From Tamarix chinensis (taxonomy: Eukaryota > Streptophyta > Magnoliopsida > Caryophyllales > Tamaricaceae), in contig CM060176.1 of the NCBI GenBank assembly GCA_030549775.1, forward strand, positions 97,951,815-98,015,814: a stretch of DNA of 64,000 nucleotides, in the 5' to 3' direction. Positions 1-13,700 of this stretch are shown piece by piece. Positions within the stretch are counted from its first letter, which is position 1. Each line of letters begins with the position of its first letter. Both the position numbers and the translations under genes were made by a program. A model generated the notes under the pieces. That model saw only the letters and a list, made by a program, of their open reading frames with translations, searched no databases and was not told where the DNA came from.

Positions 1-3000
1 CAGACTTGCACACTCCCTCCTCGTGTCCCTTTCCTCCCACTCCTAGCTCCTGTAACATCCCTCTACCCAGCCTACATGCCAACCTCCCCCTCTGCCTCTA
101 CCCAGCCCTTCTGCACCCAACACGCACCAACTCCCCTATCATCCTCTACCCCAACCTCCAGTATATACACACACAACCATAATCTCCTCCATTAATTTTG
201 ACTAACAAATCCAGACCCTTCTCCTATGTCTTTCTTCTTCATCCTCCTCACCGATGCCAACCCGTCTACATCATGCAACCCTTTAAACCCCATCACACCA
301 CACCACTAACCACTCATCGACCTTGCCTCCGCCTCTCTACCCTGTTTTCTTACCCTACCACCTACCAACCAACACCACAACCATCCAACTCCCCCTCTCT
401 CGACTCCATTTGGTTTTCTCGACAACCACCACCACCCTCCTTCTTCTTCCTACCCAACAACCCGTGACTGTGCCCCTCCCTTTCTACACCACCCTAGCCC
501 CGCCATGCTTCATCCTCCGTACCCTATCAACCATTATCCACCTCCCTGCCCTGGCTCCCTTCTACCTGCACAAACCTCACCACCCAACAACCCTTCCCTC
601 CTTCCTCAGCTACCCACCGAGCCCAATGCCACCACAACCACTCTCATCGCCACCCCCACTTCTCCTCATCATAGTCAACAACCAACAACCACCAACCTTT
701 CTCCTCCTTGCAGCACCATCCAGCAACCAACTAAATCCTTCCCCAAGTCCTTACCTTCCCTCTTCTTTTCTCCTTTCTCCTTTCCCTGTCCTAGCCACCA
801 GCTTCCCCATCCCTGGCCGCTAACAACTACACCAACACGCCAACCACCAATCAGCCTCATCCTCACTTCCACCCAACCAACTATCCCACTTCCTCAAAAC
901 CCCTTCTACCTTGGCCCACTCATGCTGCATCAGCAACGTGAGTTCTCTTTTAAAAATTTTACCCCCATTCTAACATAAGGGCAATTTTGGTAATTTACTA
1001 TTTAATATATATTTTTAATAAAATTTATTATTTTATTGACTAATTTATTAATTTGGTAATTGTGTTATTATTTTTAGATACAAAAGTTTGATTAGCAGAG
1101 CCTAATAATTTTTATTAGGCTACCGACAAATTGTTCTTTTGGTGAAAATTTGGTAATCTTTATACTCTCCTAAAATGTTTATATATTGTATAATAACACA
1201 TTAGGGTTTGATACATAAATTTTATTAAGCATGATTTGTTACATTATAATTATGTGTTTATTATTTTTATCATGAAAATCGATACAAAAGGAAGCATGTT
1301 ATCTTATGTAAAATATTATATATACGAAAGTATGATTAAAATGGTTCAAATGTTAGGAAGAGATTTTGTATGATATGTACATGTCAAAATGTTAGGTTAA
1401 TCATGTTTAGATATAATTTTAGCATTATTATTATTATCATGTACCCTAAGGTAAATTTAGCCATTTAAGTGTATCATGATATTTAGTTTGAATCAGAATT
1501 CCTAATATGTTCTAATTATTGTTAAGTATGGTGGTACATGATTTGATGTTTTTAAAACATAGGTTTCAGCATGATTATTATTATTATTATTATTATATGG
1601 CCTAGGGGTATTTTGGTTATTTTGAGTGCATCATGATGATTATTCTAATAAACATACCTAATGTGTATTATTTATTATTAAACATGAGAATATGTGTTTT
1701 GATGCTTTAGAAGCACATGTTTGGGTTTTACATGCAAAATTATGTATAAAGCCAAAATGGTCATTTGGCATATATGATAATTTAATTTCATGATAAATAA
1801 TTTAATTATGGTGTATTACCCTTTTCATGGCAAGTTGATAAATAAAATAGAATTTGTAATGGAAATGGATGATAATGTGGTAATTTTTAACCTTAGGGGT
1901 ATTTTGGTTATTTTTTGCCTAAAGTGCCTAAGTGTGAATAATTAATCATAGGATGTCTTTAGTAAATTTCTAATGTTGACCTTGGTATTAACCTTGATTA
2001 TAGTTGTCTCGGATGTTTGGAAATGAGTAAAAATGATTAAGTATGAAAAATTAGATTTATATGATTTATATGTGGTCTCGTGGTCACCGTTATAAAATAC
2101 TAATACTTAAAGTGAACGACATCGAGATTGGTAATGGTAGCTCTATTTAGTTCTGCAGACTTGTAGAGGGTATGCATACCTAAGGATTAGGTGTCCTTGG
2201 TGGTAGGTTACTATACTAGTATAACTATGGTATTTTAGTGTCTTTGGGTTGATGCTCGGTAGGATACTGTATTATCTTTATGGGCCGATATGGTCGGACC
2301 TTAGTGTCTGTAGGTCGATATGATATTCCCTTGAGTAAGTAAAAATTAAAATGATTATTGGATTGGTCGATAGCAGCCTTTGAGCCAACATGTAGTTCAG
2401 TAGTAGCCTTTGTGCCTACTTATGGTTCGGTAGCAGCCTTTGTGTCTACCTATGGCTCGGTAGCAGCCTTCTTGCCTACCTTTAGTTTGGTAGTAGTATT
2501 TGTGCCTATCTATGGTCGATAGGAGCCTTTGTGCCTACCTGCGGGTCAGTAGTAATTTTTGTGCCTACTTATGGTTTACTATAAGCCTTGGTGTCTACCC
2601 GTGGTTTAGTAGTAGCCTTTGTACTTGCTTGTGTTTGATATTGTGCCTTTGAGCCTTACCAGTAGTATTATGGATTTTATTGGTATTGTGGGTTTGAGCC
2701 CTACCTGTGGTGTATTATATATTACTTGTTTTGATATTGAGAGATGGGATATATTGTGAAGGTTATGGTTATAGTGTTGATACTGATTCTAATTATTATT
2801 TCATATAGCATCTCTTGTATGCTTGGTTGATAAGTTTTATTATGTTCTAAATGAACGAGTATGATGCAGTATACTGTTTTGGTGATTATTGTTTATCTAA
2901 TATGATTATTGTGTTTGATCATTGCATGAATGTTTTCAATGTTTTATACCATGTATTGTTATGATGCCTTTTATGTGTTCCATACAAGCTTTTCATGTTA

Positions 3001-3471
3001 GTTTTGTATAATGGATTACTTAGTATCATTGTAATGAAGGGTTCCTTTTCATGGACCCCTGCTTATTTAATAGGTAGTAGCCTTTGCAAATTAACTTGCA
3101 AGATAATTTGAAGGCTATTATTTGAGTTAAGAGTTTAAAGTTATCTGGTGTTTTGCCTGGTATCTTTTGAACCAAAAGATTTTGTACTCTTATGTCTTTA
3201 TATATCTCCTTTCACTAAAATTTTGTAACCACTAACAGTTGGTTTTATTTGGAATGATGTTGAATTTCTTTAACTCTCTCTCTCGACTCTAATTTTATAA
3301 TTGTGTTATTAATTTAAGTGGAGTAACATTTTTAGCCTTAACACTTGGTAACAGGGTAGAGGAAACGGGACTTGTACCAAGTGTGGTGGTAACACCTCGC
3401 GATTTACTGTTTTAGCTTTCGCAATAAACTTTTTAAATGATTTTTTTGTTTGTAAATTTGGAGGTTTTACA
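1..3471 (-). mobile_element. Family A LTR-like element, partial (runs off the left edge)
   Basis: This is a non-coding repeat in reverse orientation. From left to right it shows the pyrimidine-rich block (1-915, the complement of the GA-rich block of other copies), the CATGCTGCAT motif near 928, and the 'acacattagggttt' block near 1197. Next come a tandem block at 2367-2660, the 'gaagggttcc...ggacccctgc' block near 3033-3062, and an inverted repeat CACTTGGTA (3342-3350) / TACCAAGTG (3375-3383). It ends at 3471 with GGAGGTTTTACA, a decayed form of GGGGTGTTACA. Order and motifs match the copies at 5648, 10786 and 15191. The left end is outside the window, so the target duplication cannot be paired; the 5 bases after the element are TTATA. 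It probably inserted into the family A remnant that ends at 3974. Open reading frames in 198-978 are proline-rich products of the CT-rich DNA, not genes. Confidence 0.8.
2367..2660. repeat. Tandem repeat inside family A copy, ~31-bp unit
   Basis: About nine or ten degenerate units carry the core GGTAGCAGCCTTTGTGCCTA followed by a short spacer such as 'cctatggctc'. The same unit forms an array at the equivalent place in the copy at 10786-15042. It is AT/GC mixed and non-coding. Confidence 0.85.
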
Positions 3472-3974
3472 TTATAAGGTAGGGTTATGGGCACAAGCAC
3501 AATCAGGGTAAAAAAATTTGGGGTAATTTTTTTAATGAAACACATCCCTTGAGATGTGGGAGGTGATGGTGGCGATGATTAAGGTAGGATGGGTAGGTTT
3601 AGGGTGTAAGCATGGAAGAAGGAGCTTGATCGAGAGAAGAGGGAATCAAGTAGGATATAAGGAAGGAGAAGAAGAAGGAGGTTGGGAGAGAAGAAGAAAA
3701 GGAGAAAAATAAAATAAAATAAAATAGCTATTAGGGTTAGGATTATAATTAGGTTAAAATTTTAGATTAGAGAATTTGGATATGATTAAAATAGAAATCA
3801 TATGGGATTAAGGTTAGGTTAAATTATAAATTACGAAAAATAAAGATTAGGATTAGGTTAATATTTTAAGATTAAGAAATTATAGTAAGGTATAAATATT
3901 AATTTTTTACATTAGAATTAGATTAAGATATTATTTATTTAGGATTATGATTAGAAAAAATTTGAGGTATTATA
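3472..3974 (+). mobile_element. Family A remnant (right end only)
   Basis: After the reverse copy ends at 3471, the sequence continues with a GA-rich stretch (about 3540-3715), then AT-rich DNA with repeated 'ttagggttaggatt'-like runs. It terminates at 3974 in GAGGTATTATA, a C-to-T/G-to-A decayed version of the family A right end. The matching left end would lie beyond the window, on the far side of the 1-3471 copy. This assignment rests on composition and the terminus only. Confidence 0.55.
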
Positions 3975-5647
3975 ATTACCAAAAGGTTGAACCACCACAA
4001 AACACCCAAAATCATGCTAACGTGAAACCAAAACATATAGCACATCACTTTTATTTACCTAGGGTTGGGGAGGTTTAACTTTAATCCCAAACTTAAACAC
4101 TAAGAAAATGGTAAAATACAACCTATAACAACCACAAAAGAGATTAGTTAAAATAATCCTTAAAACCAAATCAAAGAAGAATAATTAAAGGAGAATGGAT
4201 ACATGAAGTCATTCTCAAATTTTGAAATGATTCAAGCCTTCAACTATGGAAAAGATTAGCCATAAAAACCACAAAAATGAGGAAGGAGAAGGTGGCATCC
4301 ATAAATCAAAGAAGAAAAGAAAATAATCTTAAGTGTTGAAGATTAGCGTTGATCATGAAAGAGTTAGGGTAAAAGAGTAAAATGTAGGAAGTATATATTT
4401 TGTATAAACTTAAGGATTAAGTTATGATTTACTTAACACATCAACCAAAGAATATAGGGGGGGAGTTACTCCACTTAGACAACACCAAAAGGTTTTCACA
4501 CATAACCACAACATAAAGGAGTGACTAGGAAAAGAAAGAAGAAAAGTTGGTAAAGGATAAAAAAGTAATTCTAGGCTTAAGAAAGCAAAAGTTTGCTACA
4601 ACCATGAGATTTCCACTAAATTGAGAGCATGAACGAGTTTTCCATGAGTTCTTATCAATAATGAAAGTATAATATGCATCCTCTTTAATTATAGATAAGA
4701 AATGGGAAAGAGAAATTTGATTTAATAACATATACATACCCAACAATATATAATAAACTCCAAAAATAATAGGAATAATAATAAAAAATATATTTAGATT
4801 ATTTATAACTCAAGAATACTAAAATAATATGATTCCCAAAGTTTTATAAAATTATGATAACTAGAAAGTGCTAGACGAGGTTCAAAACATACAATTAAGG
4901 CTCACTAAAGCAATAAATAGTGTATTTTGCTAACAACTTGATTTGACATTTTAAAAAAGCCTTGAAGACTTAGAAAAATAAGATGATATCAAATATCCAT
5001 ATAAAAAAAGAACTTCAAAATATTTCATAATCTAAAATTGGCTTACAAGTCTCATGGAACACAAATATTTAAGAAATGGTAGCGACGACTGAACGAAAAA
5101 TTCTAGAGACACAACTAAGGTCTTAAAATTTTGAGAAAGATACGATAAATTACCAAAATAAGGAAATTTAATATCCAAAAATATCAATCCTAAATAACTC
5201 ATGTTACCCAAAATATCAATTTAATGCAATTACGAATGGACTAATGAAATAAAATTATGAGCAAAATCATCAAAAATAAAAAATAAAAAATTAAAATTGG
5301 ACACCATGAAGATGATGATGGTTGTTAGGAAATTAGGCAATGTAAACCATGTAACTTTTTGCATGGTCTAGCACCATGTGATAGGTGTCACATCACGTCT
5401 TAGGAGGCATTAATGCAACACACAACTAACATCTCTAAGTTGCAGGCAAATCTATTGAGCCTCTTTTTATGTCTCTTTCGCAAAACCTTAGCTTCTCTTT
5501 ATATCCATTTCACCAGAGCTAAATAGTGATGCATTACTCAATAATTATATCATACAATAACCTAATTTATGCAACTCATACTCTGCTTTTAAATTTCCCT
5601 CCTTCTTTAATTTCTTAGTCTCCCCACTCTCTTTATTTGAGGTCTCA
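3975..5647. other. AT-rich spacer with no recognisable gene
   Basis: I see no coding sequence with homologs I recognise and no clear repeat ends. Short open frames (for example 4525-4746 on the minus strand) have no domain signature. This may be old, decayed transposon DNA. Confidence 0.5.
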
Positions 5648-8600
5648 TGTAACACCCCCAACATTTATTATTGAAAATTTTCCGTTTTTAAAAGTTTTAA
5701 GCGGAAGCAAATACAAAAAATTTCGGGGTGCTACCACCACACTTAATAGCAGACCAATTTCCTTCCACTGTTTCGATACAAAGTGCTAAGGTTGAAAATG
5801 TACTTTACACAAATCAAATTTACAATCATAAAATAGAGTAGCACAATGGTTAGATTACAAGAAATACAATGCACTAATAGTGGTTATAGAATAAAGTCAT
5901 TGAAAAAGAAAGTATAAGAGTTTTAAGAAAAATAAAAAAATCTTTTTGAATAATCCTACACTCTTAACCCTAGAGCAAAACTTGAATAACGCTTGCGAGC
6001 TAACATGGAAAGGCCACTTGCCCATTATATAAGCAGGGGCCCAAGAAAGGAACCCTTCAATACTATGGTATTAATTAACCCTTTATACAAGACTAATACG
6101 TAAGACCCACATGTATCACATCAGTTGCCACACATCAAACACATGAACATGAAATTACACATACATAAACTAAAATGCAGTAATCATTCGAATGACTATG
6201 TGCATCAAGATTATATATCACAAAGGATCATTTACTTAGAAATAACAGAATTTACCCAAGGAGCATCCAAGTGATATTCTTTATAGTATAATTAGAGAGC
6301 CAACATCATACTCAACCATACACCATCCACTCAACTCATATGCACCAAGGCTGCTACCAATCACATCAGTATTTCATAATAGTCCATTCATTAGTATCTA
6401 GACTCAAGCTATTAGTTTATAAATTAGTCATCTCTCAAATTATATCCACGTAGGTTCGGGGACCACACTATTATAACTGGTGGACTGGTAACTATATGAT
6501 ACAACCTAGGACAACACACTCCTGGCCACTATTATGATCGGTGGACCGTTAAATATAATACAACCTAGGACAACACGCTTCGGGCCACTATTATAACTAG
6601 TGGACCGGTACATATAGTACAAAGTAGGGCAAAACATTCCTGACCACTATTATAACTGGTGGACCGGTACATATGATACAATCTAAGGCAAAATGCTCCT
6701 AACTATTATTATAACTGGTGGACCGGTACATATAATCCATATGGTACCGACCTACATGGCGTTCTGCTGTAAGTAATTAGTGCCTTTCCATTTAATTATC
6801 ACACAATTCCATTTTTTTACTCGAGGGGGAGATCACAAACCCGGAGACACAAAGGTATATCGATCATACTAGTGTATAAGAGTAGTACAATATCTTACTA
6901 ACTATCAACTCAGCGACACAAAGGTATCCTGGTCGCACTGGTACATGAAGGCACACAGTATTCTACCGACAAGGATGCCTAATCCATAAGTATGTATACC
7001 CCGTAAATCAGTTCGTATAACTAAATAGAGTAAGCTGTAGGGCCTGGCTGGGGCACTAAGGCATACTAGTAAAATCCAGAATAATCGTGGGCTAAACCAC
7101 ATCTTTAGGGTAGCGACCCCTAAAGAGCCATCATTCCTGATCTCGAGGTCTTTTACCTTAAGTTTTAGTGTTTCAATTATGGTGACCACAAGAACACACA
7201 TTAATCACATACTTAACTATTTTTATCTGTTTTCAATATTATGAAGTAACCAGAATCAGGATTATAGTCAATTCCAACACAAGTAGTCCACTAAGGTCAT
7301 CCTAGGCTCCAATACCCACACTTAAGCACCTTAAGTTAAAATAATCAAAATTCCCAGAAGGCTAAGGCTACCTCTTTACCAACCGTTTCCATCACACATT
7401 CCATTTTATTTCATCCACGTGCCATAAAAAGAATAACATACCATAATTATATTATTGATTATGAAGTTAAGTTACTTCATGCACCAAATGACCATTTTAC
7501 AAATAAAATCCTAACATGCACTTCTAGAACAACCAAACACACGTTCTCATAATTAAATCAAAATCAATGTCTTTCCTACATATTTATGAAAATAACATTG
7601 TAACATATCCCAATTTACCATGTTATCCCTAAACCATGTATATTCATTATCATGTTCATTATGGCACACTCTAAATTACCAAAACACCCCTAGACCCCTA
7701 AATATTCATAATCATGCTTGAACAGGTGATACTAGGGCAATAACCCCTATTATCATATTTAACATCAATTTATACCCATCATGCATGTTTAATAGACCAA
7801 TCGCCATATTACATACAAAATTACCAAAATATCCCTAGACCATATTTTATTGAATATTGTGCTTAAATAAGTAATAGTAAGACAATGAACCCCTATTATC
7901 ATGTTTAACATTATTTAATACTTATCATGCATGTTTATTAAACTAATCACTATACTACTTGTGAAATTATCAAAATGCCCGTAGATCATATTAAATTGAA
8001 TATCAAGCTCAAATAGGTGCTATTGAGAAAAAAGCCCTGTTATTGTGTTTAACATCATTTTATACTTATCATGCATATTTATTTATGTAATCCCCACTTC
8101 ACATGTGAAATTACTAAAATGTCCTTAGGTCATAAAATATTGATAATCATACCCAACATGCATTACTAACACCACAAAATCTCTAGGCCAAGATATATAT
8201 TTCTACTAACATATATATTTATGACACATTAAGCTCCTATCTCCATTCTTAGCAACATATATAACACATTAGTCATCCCGATTAGGGTTAATTATCATGA
8301 TGTGTCCAAATGACCAAATTTCCCTTAGGGCTCATATTAATACTATTTCCACTACAAGTGTGCGTACTCATTTAGCATAGCATGTATATACACATAACAC
8401 TCATCATCAACATCAACCCCTTTCTTATTCACCCTTTCACACATATCACATCATATACAATATAACATGCTTTTCTTTCTATTTTCTAAGATAACATTAA
8501 TAATCATGGGATTGTTAACAACACATCATATTTATATAACTCACATACTAAAAACCCTAATGTGCTAACATACGATAATCCATACATTTTAGTGGAGTAT

Positions 8601-10391
8601 AATCATTACCTTATTTCCAACAAAAGCCAAACTTTACCGATATCTCGGTTTAAAATATTTTAGCTCCGTTTAATAAAATTATGTACCTAAAATAATGCCA
8701 CAAGTGAAATATTAACATTAGATAAGTAAAGGAATGGTTTTTATTAAAAATATTTATTAAATATATAGCATTACCAAACTATCTTATACCTTAATATTGG
8801 CTAAAATATGCCAAAATTCACATGGCATAACTCATGCTGCATGAGCAGCATGAGCCATGCAAGATGGGTGAAATGGACGAGGGAAAGGAAAAGGGATGGA
8901 GGGGAGGCTCGGTTAATGGCTTGAGGGAGGCGGTGGAGAGGTGTTGGGGCTAGTTGTTGGGGGAAGGGTGAGATAAGATATGGGTGGTTGTTGGAGGTCG
9001 TGGTGCAGCGACTTGGAGACAGCAGAGATAGTGGTGGTGGCTGCAGGAGAAAGGTGCAGAGAAGGAAGGAAGAAGAGTAAGAAAGGAAAGAAGAAGAGAA
9101 AGGGAAGGGGAAGGGAAAGAGGCAGGTAATTCGAGTAAGGTGGTGTAAGGGGAGTGTTGAGGTGGTGTTAGACGGCTGAGGGGAGGTTGTAGCGGCGACA
9201 GAAGGGAGGAGAAAAGTTAGCAAAGGGTGGCGGGTGTAGGGGGAGTCAAAGGGGAGAAGGAAAAAAGGGAGGGGTAGGTTATAGGGTGGCTGGTGCTGGC
9301 TGCTAGGGGCGGTGCAGGGAGGAGGTAAGGTGTAGGAGAGGGTGGTGTGGTGGCTGGTTGGGTGGTGGAGACAACGGAGAGGGACATCGAAGGAAAAATA
9401 AGGGAGAAATAAGGGAGAAAAAGAGAAGAGAGGATTGGGTAGGGAAAGGGTGAACTCAAGGGAGAATGGGGCAGAGAAGAAGAGAAGAAGGAGAAGAAAA
9501 AGAAGAGGAGTAGAGGAGGAGAGAGAGAGGCTTGATAATCGTGTGAGGTAGGTGTGTTGGGGGTGCAAACGGGCATGGTACGCAGGGGTAGGCGTGCGAC
9601 AGGGATGTGGAAAAATGAAAGGGGAAAGGCATGGAGGGAAGGGAAGGTCAAGGCTGTAGGGTCAAAAATGGAAAGGAAAAAGGGCAATATGGGAGGAGGT
9701 GTAGGATGGCAGTTGCAGGGGCGTAGGAGGAAGAAGACGAAGGCATGTGAGGGGGAGGGGAGGGGCTATTTGGCTCAAGCATGCAGACGTGGAAAAGGAA
9801 GAGGAAATGAGGGATAGGCCGTGTAGGGAAGGAAAGGGAAGGAGAAGGGCAGGAAAGCCCACGCGGGGGAGGGAAAAAAAGAGGGTTTGGGTTGTGCTAG
9901 CCCAAAGGGGAAATGGGAGAAAGAAAGAAAAAAGAGAAGGGGGTCTGGGCTAGCCCGGGCAGGAGAAGAAAAGAAGGATAAAGGGAAGGGTTGGCCCAGA
10001 AGGAGAAGGAGAAAAATAAGAAGAAAGGGTTGGCTTGGCCCAAGGAAGAAGGAAGAAAAGAAAAGAAAGAAAAGGAAAAAGAAAAAGGAAATTATTTTTA
10101 GCGTTAGGATTAGGAATTTGGCTAATGAAAAAAATATTAAATTAATTTATCCAAAAATTAAAGTATTGATTTAAGAAAATAATTTTAGTAAAATTATGGG
10201 TTTGGGGATTTATGTAAATAAAAAGAGTGAGATAAAATGATAAAAATATTTGTATTAATCTATTAAATAATTCAATCTATTTTTATAAATCAAAGGTCCA
10301 TAAAATAATTAAATTAATAATTTAATATTAAATTATTCCGAATAAAGGGTTAAACATTTAATTTTTGATTTTAAAATTTTAGGGTGTTACA
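5648..10391 (+). mobile_element. Family A LTR-like element, complete (4744 bp)
   Basis: The element starts TGTAACACCCCC at 5648 and ends AGGGTGTTACA at 10391. In order it has a 'ttttaagcggaagc' motif near 5694, a 'ccaccacactta' block near 5730, and a 'gcaggggccc' block near 6032 with the imperfect hairpin at 6057-6074. A tandem block follows at 6459-6740, then the 'aaccctaatgtgctaacata' block near 8552, a palindromic CATGCTGCATG motif at 8833, a GA-rich block (8870-10095) and an AT-rich tail. The flanking 5-mers are TCTCA and CCTTA, which agree at 3 of 5 positions and differ only by transitions, so the target duplication is weak. There is no primer-binding site, no polypurine-bounded internal domain and no pol homology. 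It is most simply an old solo LTR. Frames at 8801-9862 are shadows of GA/CT-rich DNA. Confidence 0.8.
6459..6745. repeat. Tandem repeat, ~60-bp unit with TGGTGGACCGG core
   Basis: Five units contain 'actattataactggtgga' followed by 'ccggtacatat' and 'acaacctaggacaacac'. The same TGGACCGG-type unit appears in other family A copies (15925-16300, 34260-34620, 20530-20810) at the same relative place. The copies at 1-3471 and 10786-15042 carry a different unit there. Confidence 0.85.
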
Positions 10392-10785
10392 CCTTAATAC
10401 TTACATGCACCTAGATGGCATTAACACTAGTAAATCTTAATCAGGTTCAAAGGTAGTTATCCTAAGATCATTTGATAAGTTGAATTAATGATATATTAGG
10501 TTCTAATATTTGTAACACCCGAAAATGTACTACTGAAAAAAAAATCATTTTAAGCGAAAGCCTATAATCAAATAGTTGGGGATTACCGCCGTAATTAACA
10601 TAAGTTTGGATTATCCCACCATCCTTACGTCAATCATAAGGCAAAACAATTAGAAAATTTAAAACATGATAGGAAGAAATGAGATAACTTTTAGTGACAT
10701 CAAATAAGCATTTAGATATTAATTCCAATTACAATATCAAAATACAACGTTTAATTTTTGGAACTAGGAGTCCAAAAAGGGTATC

Positions 10786-13700
10786 TATAATACCCCATTT
10801 TTCAAAACTATAATTATAAATTAATAATCATATGATTAGCTATAATTACTATTTTAGGAGGTTTAATTTTAAAAATTTTATTATTTTTCGTAATATTTTG
10901 ACGGTTTAATTATAAATTTAATCAGGTTAAAATTTTAATAGAAATTGGATTATTTATTTTTTGTTATACCCATAAATCTTATTTTAAATTATTTTATTAA
11001 TAATATTTTGATCCATAACCTAAAAATAATTTTCTAAATATTATTCTCGATTATTTTACTCTTTCCGACCCTTTTTAAACTTATCCAAATTCGGATAATT
11101 TTTCCCGAACTATTTTTGTATCCGATATTTTAACCTATTTAATTTAAATCTAAAACTAAGTAAATAAATTTCTATCCTATTAATTTACCCCTACTCTACC
11201 CTCTACCTTGGCCCAAATATTTATCCTGAAGATTTTTTCTGCCCCCCCTCTGTGCATTTATACACACATATGCACGCTACCATGCACCGCACGTAACCTT
11301 TTCACCCACATACACACCCAAACAGCACCCCTACTCCCCTCTCTCTTGTGTTCGGTTCCTTCCTACCCAAATGAGCCCTTTCACCCTGCATTCATACATA
11401 CTCACGCCACACACTCAACACTCTACCCAACCAAACAGGCCTTTCCTCCCTCTGTTCTTTTCGGCTAACACTCCCAGCACCACCACACCCTTCCCTCTCC
11501 TCCTGCGCCTTTCGACACCCAGCCTCCCTGTCCAACATAGCCTTGACCAAACACAACCCCTACTCCCAGCTCCCTCACAGCACACTCCGCCCCAAACACC
11601 CTCGCCTAGCTCCCTCCATCCCGAGCAGCAGCCGACCATTCCCAACACTCCCACGGTAACCCCTCCAACCAAACAAGCCATCTCTCCCTTTTTCATTACA
11701 CTTATACACACGCATCCACAACACCATCGACCCTTTTCCCGCAGCCTCTGCACCATCATTCATCGCAACATCACCACCTCAACACCTCCATTACCCCCAA
11801 CCATAGCCCCCTGCATGCACCCTTTCCCTGCAGCACCAACCGCCACCATCACCACGTAGCTCGTCACCCTCAACCCAGCAGAGTCGTCGCCTAGCCCTCT
11901 ATAGCCTTCCCTCCTCCCCTCTTCATCTCCCCGTCGCCCAGCCCCTACACCGTGCAACCATCTCCTTATAGCAACCGCCTACCACCCTCGCAGCTCCGGC
12001 CCACTACCACTCTCCTCCTCTCTACCATTTGAACCATCACCCCAGACCTCAGCCTGTAGCAATCGTCGCCACCAGCTCCACCAGCTCTGCATGCTTCCAC
12101 CCCGCAGCCACCAACCTCCACCATCATTGCAAACCCCTGCCAACAACCACAACAACCACCAACCAACCAGCACCGTCGCCCATCCCCATCCTACAACGCC
12201 ACCCTATCGCAGCACCCCGGCCAACTCTCCCACCTCAGCCAGCAACAGCAACCCTCGAGCCAACCCTGCCGGCCAACCTCCCCACTGCCCTTCATTTTTC
12301 ACGCGTGCATGTCTCACGCTGCATGCGCAATGTGAGTTGTGTGTAATTTAATAATAATAATAATAATAATAATATTGTTACCCATTTTAAGTGTAAGGGT
12401 ATTTTGGTAATATTTGAAAAATAAATATTTTTATATTATAATTATTATTTTACCTAATAGATATTAATTCGATAATTTTGGTATTATTTTTAGGTATGAA
12501 AGGTTGATTAGTGAGATCCAATAAATTTAGCAGGACACCACTAATTTTGTATTTTTACTAGAATTCAGGTAACCGTTATACCCTACTAAAATTATAAATA
12601 TTGCGTGATAGCACATTAGGTTTTTCGGTAGATGAAATATGTTAAGCATGATTTATTTTGATATAATTATGTGTTAATTATTATTATCATAAAAACGGAT
12701 AAAACGAGCATATTATCTGATGTAAATTATGTCAGGTACGAAAGTATGATTAAAATGATTCTAATGACAAAAAAATAGTTTTTATGGTAATTATGTATAA
12801 AATAATAGGTCAAGCATGCTTAGAAATAATTATGAAATAATTATTATGGATGTGTGCCCTAGAGGCAATTTAGTTATTTTTGTGTATTATGATATTTATC
12901 CTAAAAATCATAACTAATATGTGTTAGTTGTCATTAAGCATGTGAGTATGTGCTTTGTATGGATTAAATGTGCAAAAAAGGATTTTATGTGCAAAATTAT
13001 GTATAAGGGCAAAATGATCATTTGATATATCTAATAATTTAAATCGCGTAATAAATAATTTATTTATAGTGTTTTAGCCTTTTCATGACAAGTGAATAAA
13101 TTAAAATGGAATTAGTATTTAAATAGATGATAATCTGAAAATGTTGGTCTTAAGGGTATTTTGGTCTTTTAAAGCCAAAGGGTCCAGATGTAAAGAATTG
13201 AGCTTAGAATGGCCTTAGTATATTTTAATGTTGGCTTCGATCTTGACCTTGATTATTGTTGTCTTGGATGATTGGAAATAAGTAAAAACGGTTAAGTATG
13301 GAAATTGGATTTATCTGAATTATATGTGATTTCGTGGTCACCTTAATAAAATACTAATACTTAAAGTGAAAGACCTCGAGATCGAGAATGGTGGCTCCTA
13401 GGGGTCGCTACCCTAAGGACATGGTTTAGCCCACGGTTGATATTTGATTTTTTTTGGTGTGCCTTAGTGCCCTAGTCAGGCCCTACATCTTACTCTATTA
13501 TGTTCTGTGGACTAATAGGGGGTAGGCATACTTATGGATTAGGTGTCATTGTCGATAGGGTACCGTGTTACCTTTGTGTACCTGTGTAACCATGGTACAT
13601 TTGCGTCCTTGGGTTGATAGTCGGTAGGATACTATGTTACCTTGTTGCACCGGTATGACTGGAGTACCTTTGTGTCTCTAGAATGATTGATCTCCCCTCG

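Noticed and set aside
198..978. Pro/Thr/Ser-rich open frames resembling extensins
   Set aside because: They lie in the CT-rich block of a family A repeat, and the same block in other copies gives different frames. Composition explains them.
8801..9862. 255-codon frame and overlapping frames on both strands
   Set aside because: The GA/CT-rich block of family A lacks stops on several frames. There is no domain, and the copies at 18777-19944 and 11208-12351 give unrelated proteins.
5643..10396. Firm target duplication for the 5648-10391 element
   Set aside because: TCTCA and CCTTA agree at only three positions. The ends are clear by terminus but the duplication is not secure.
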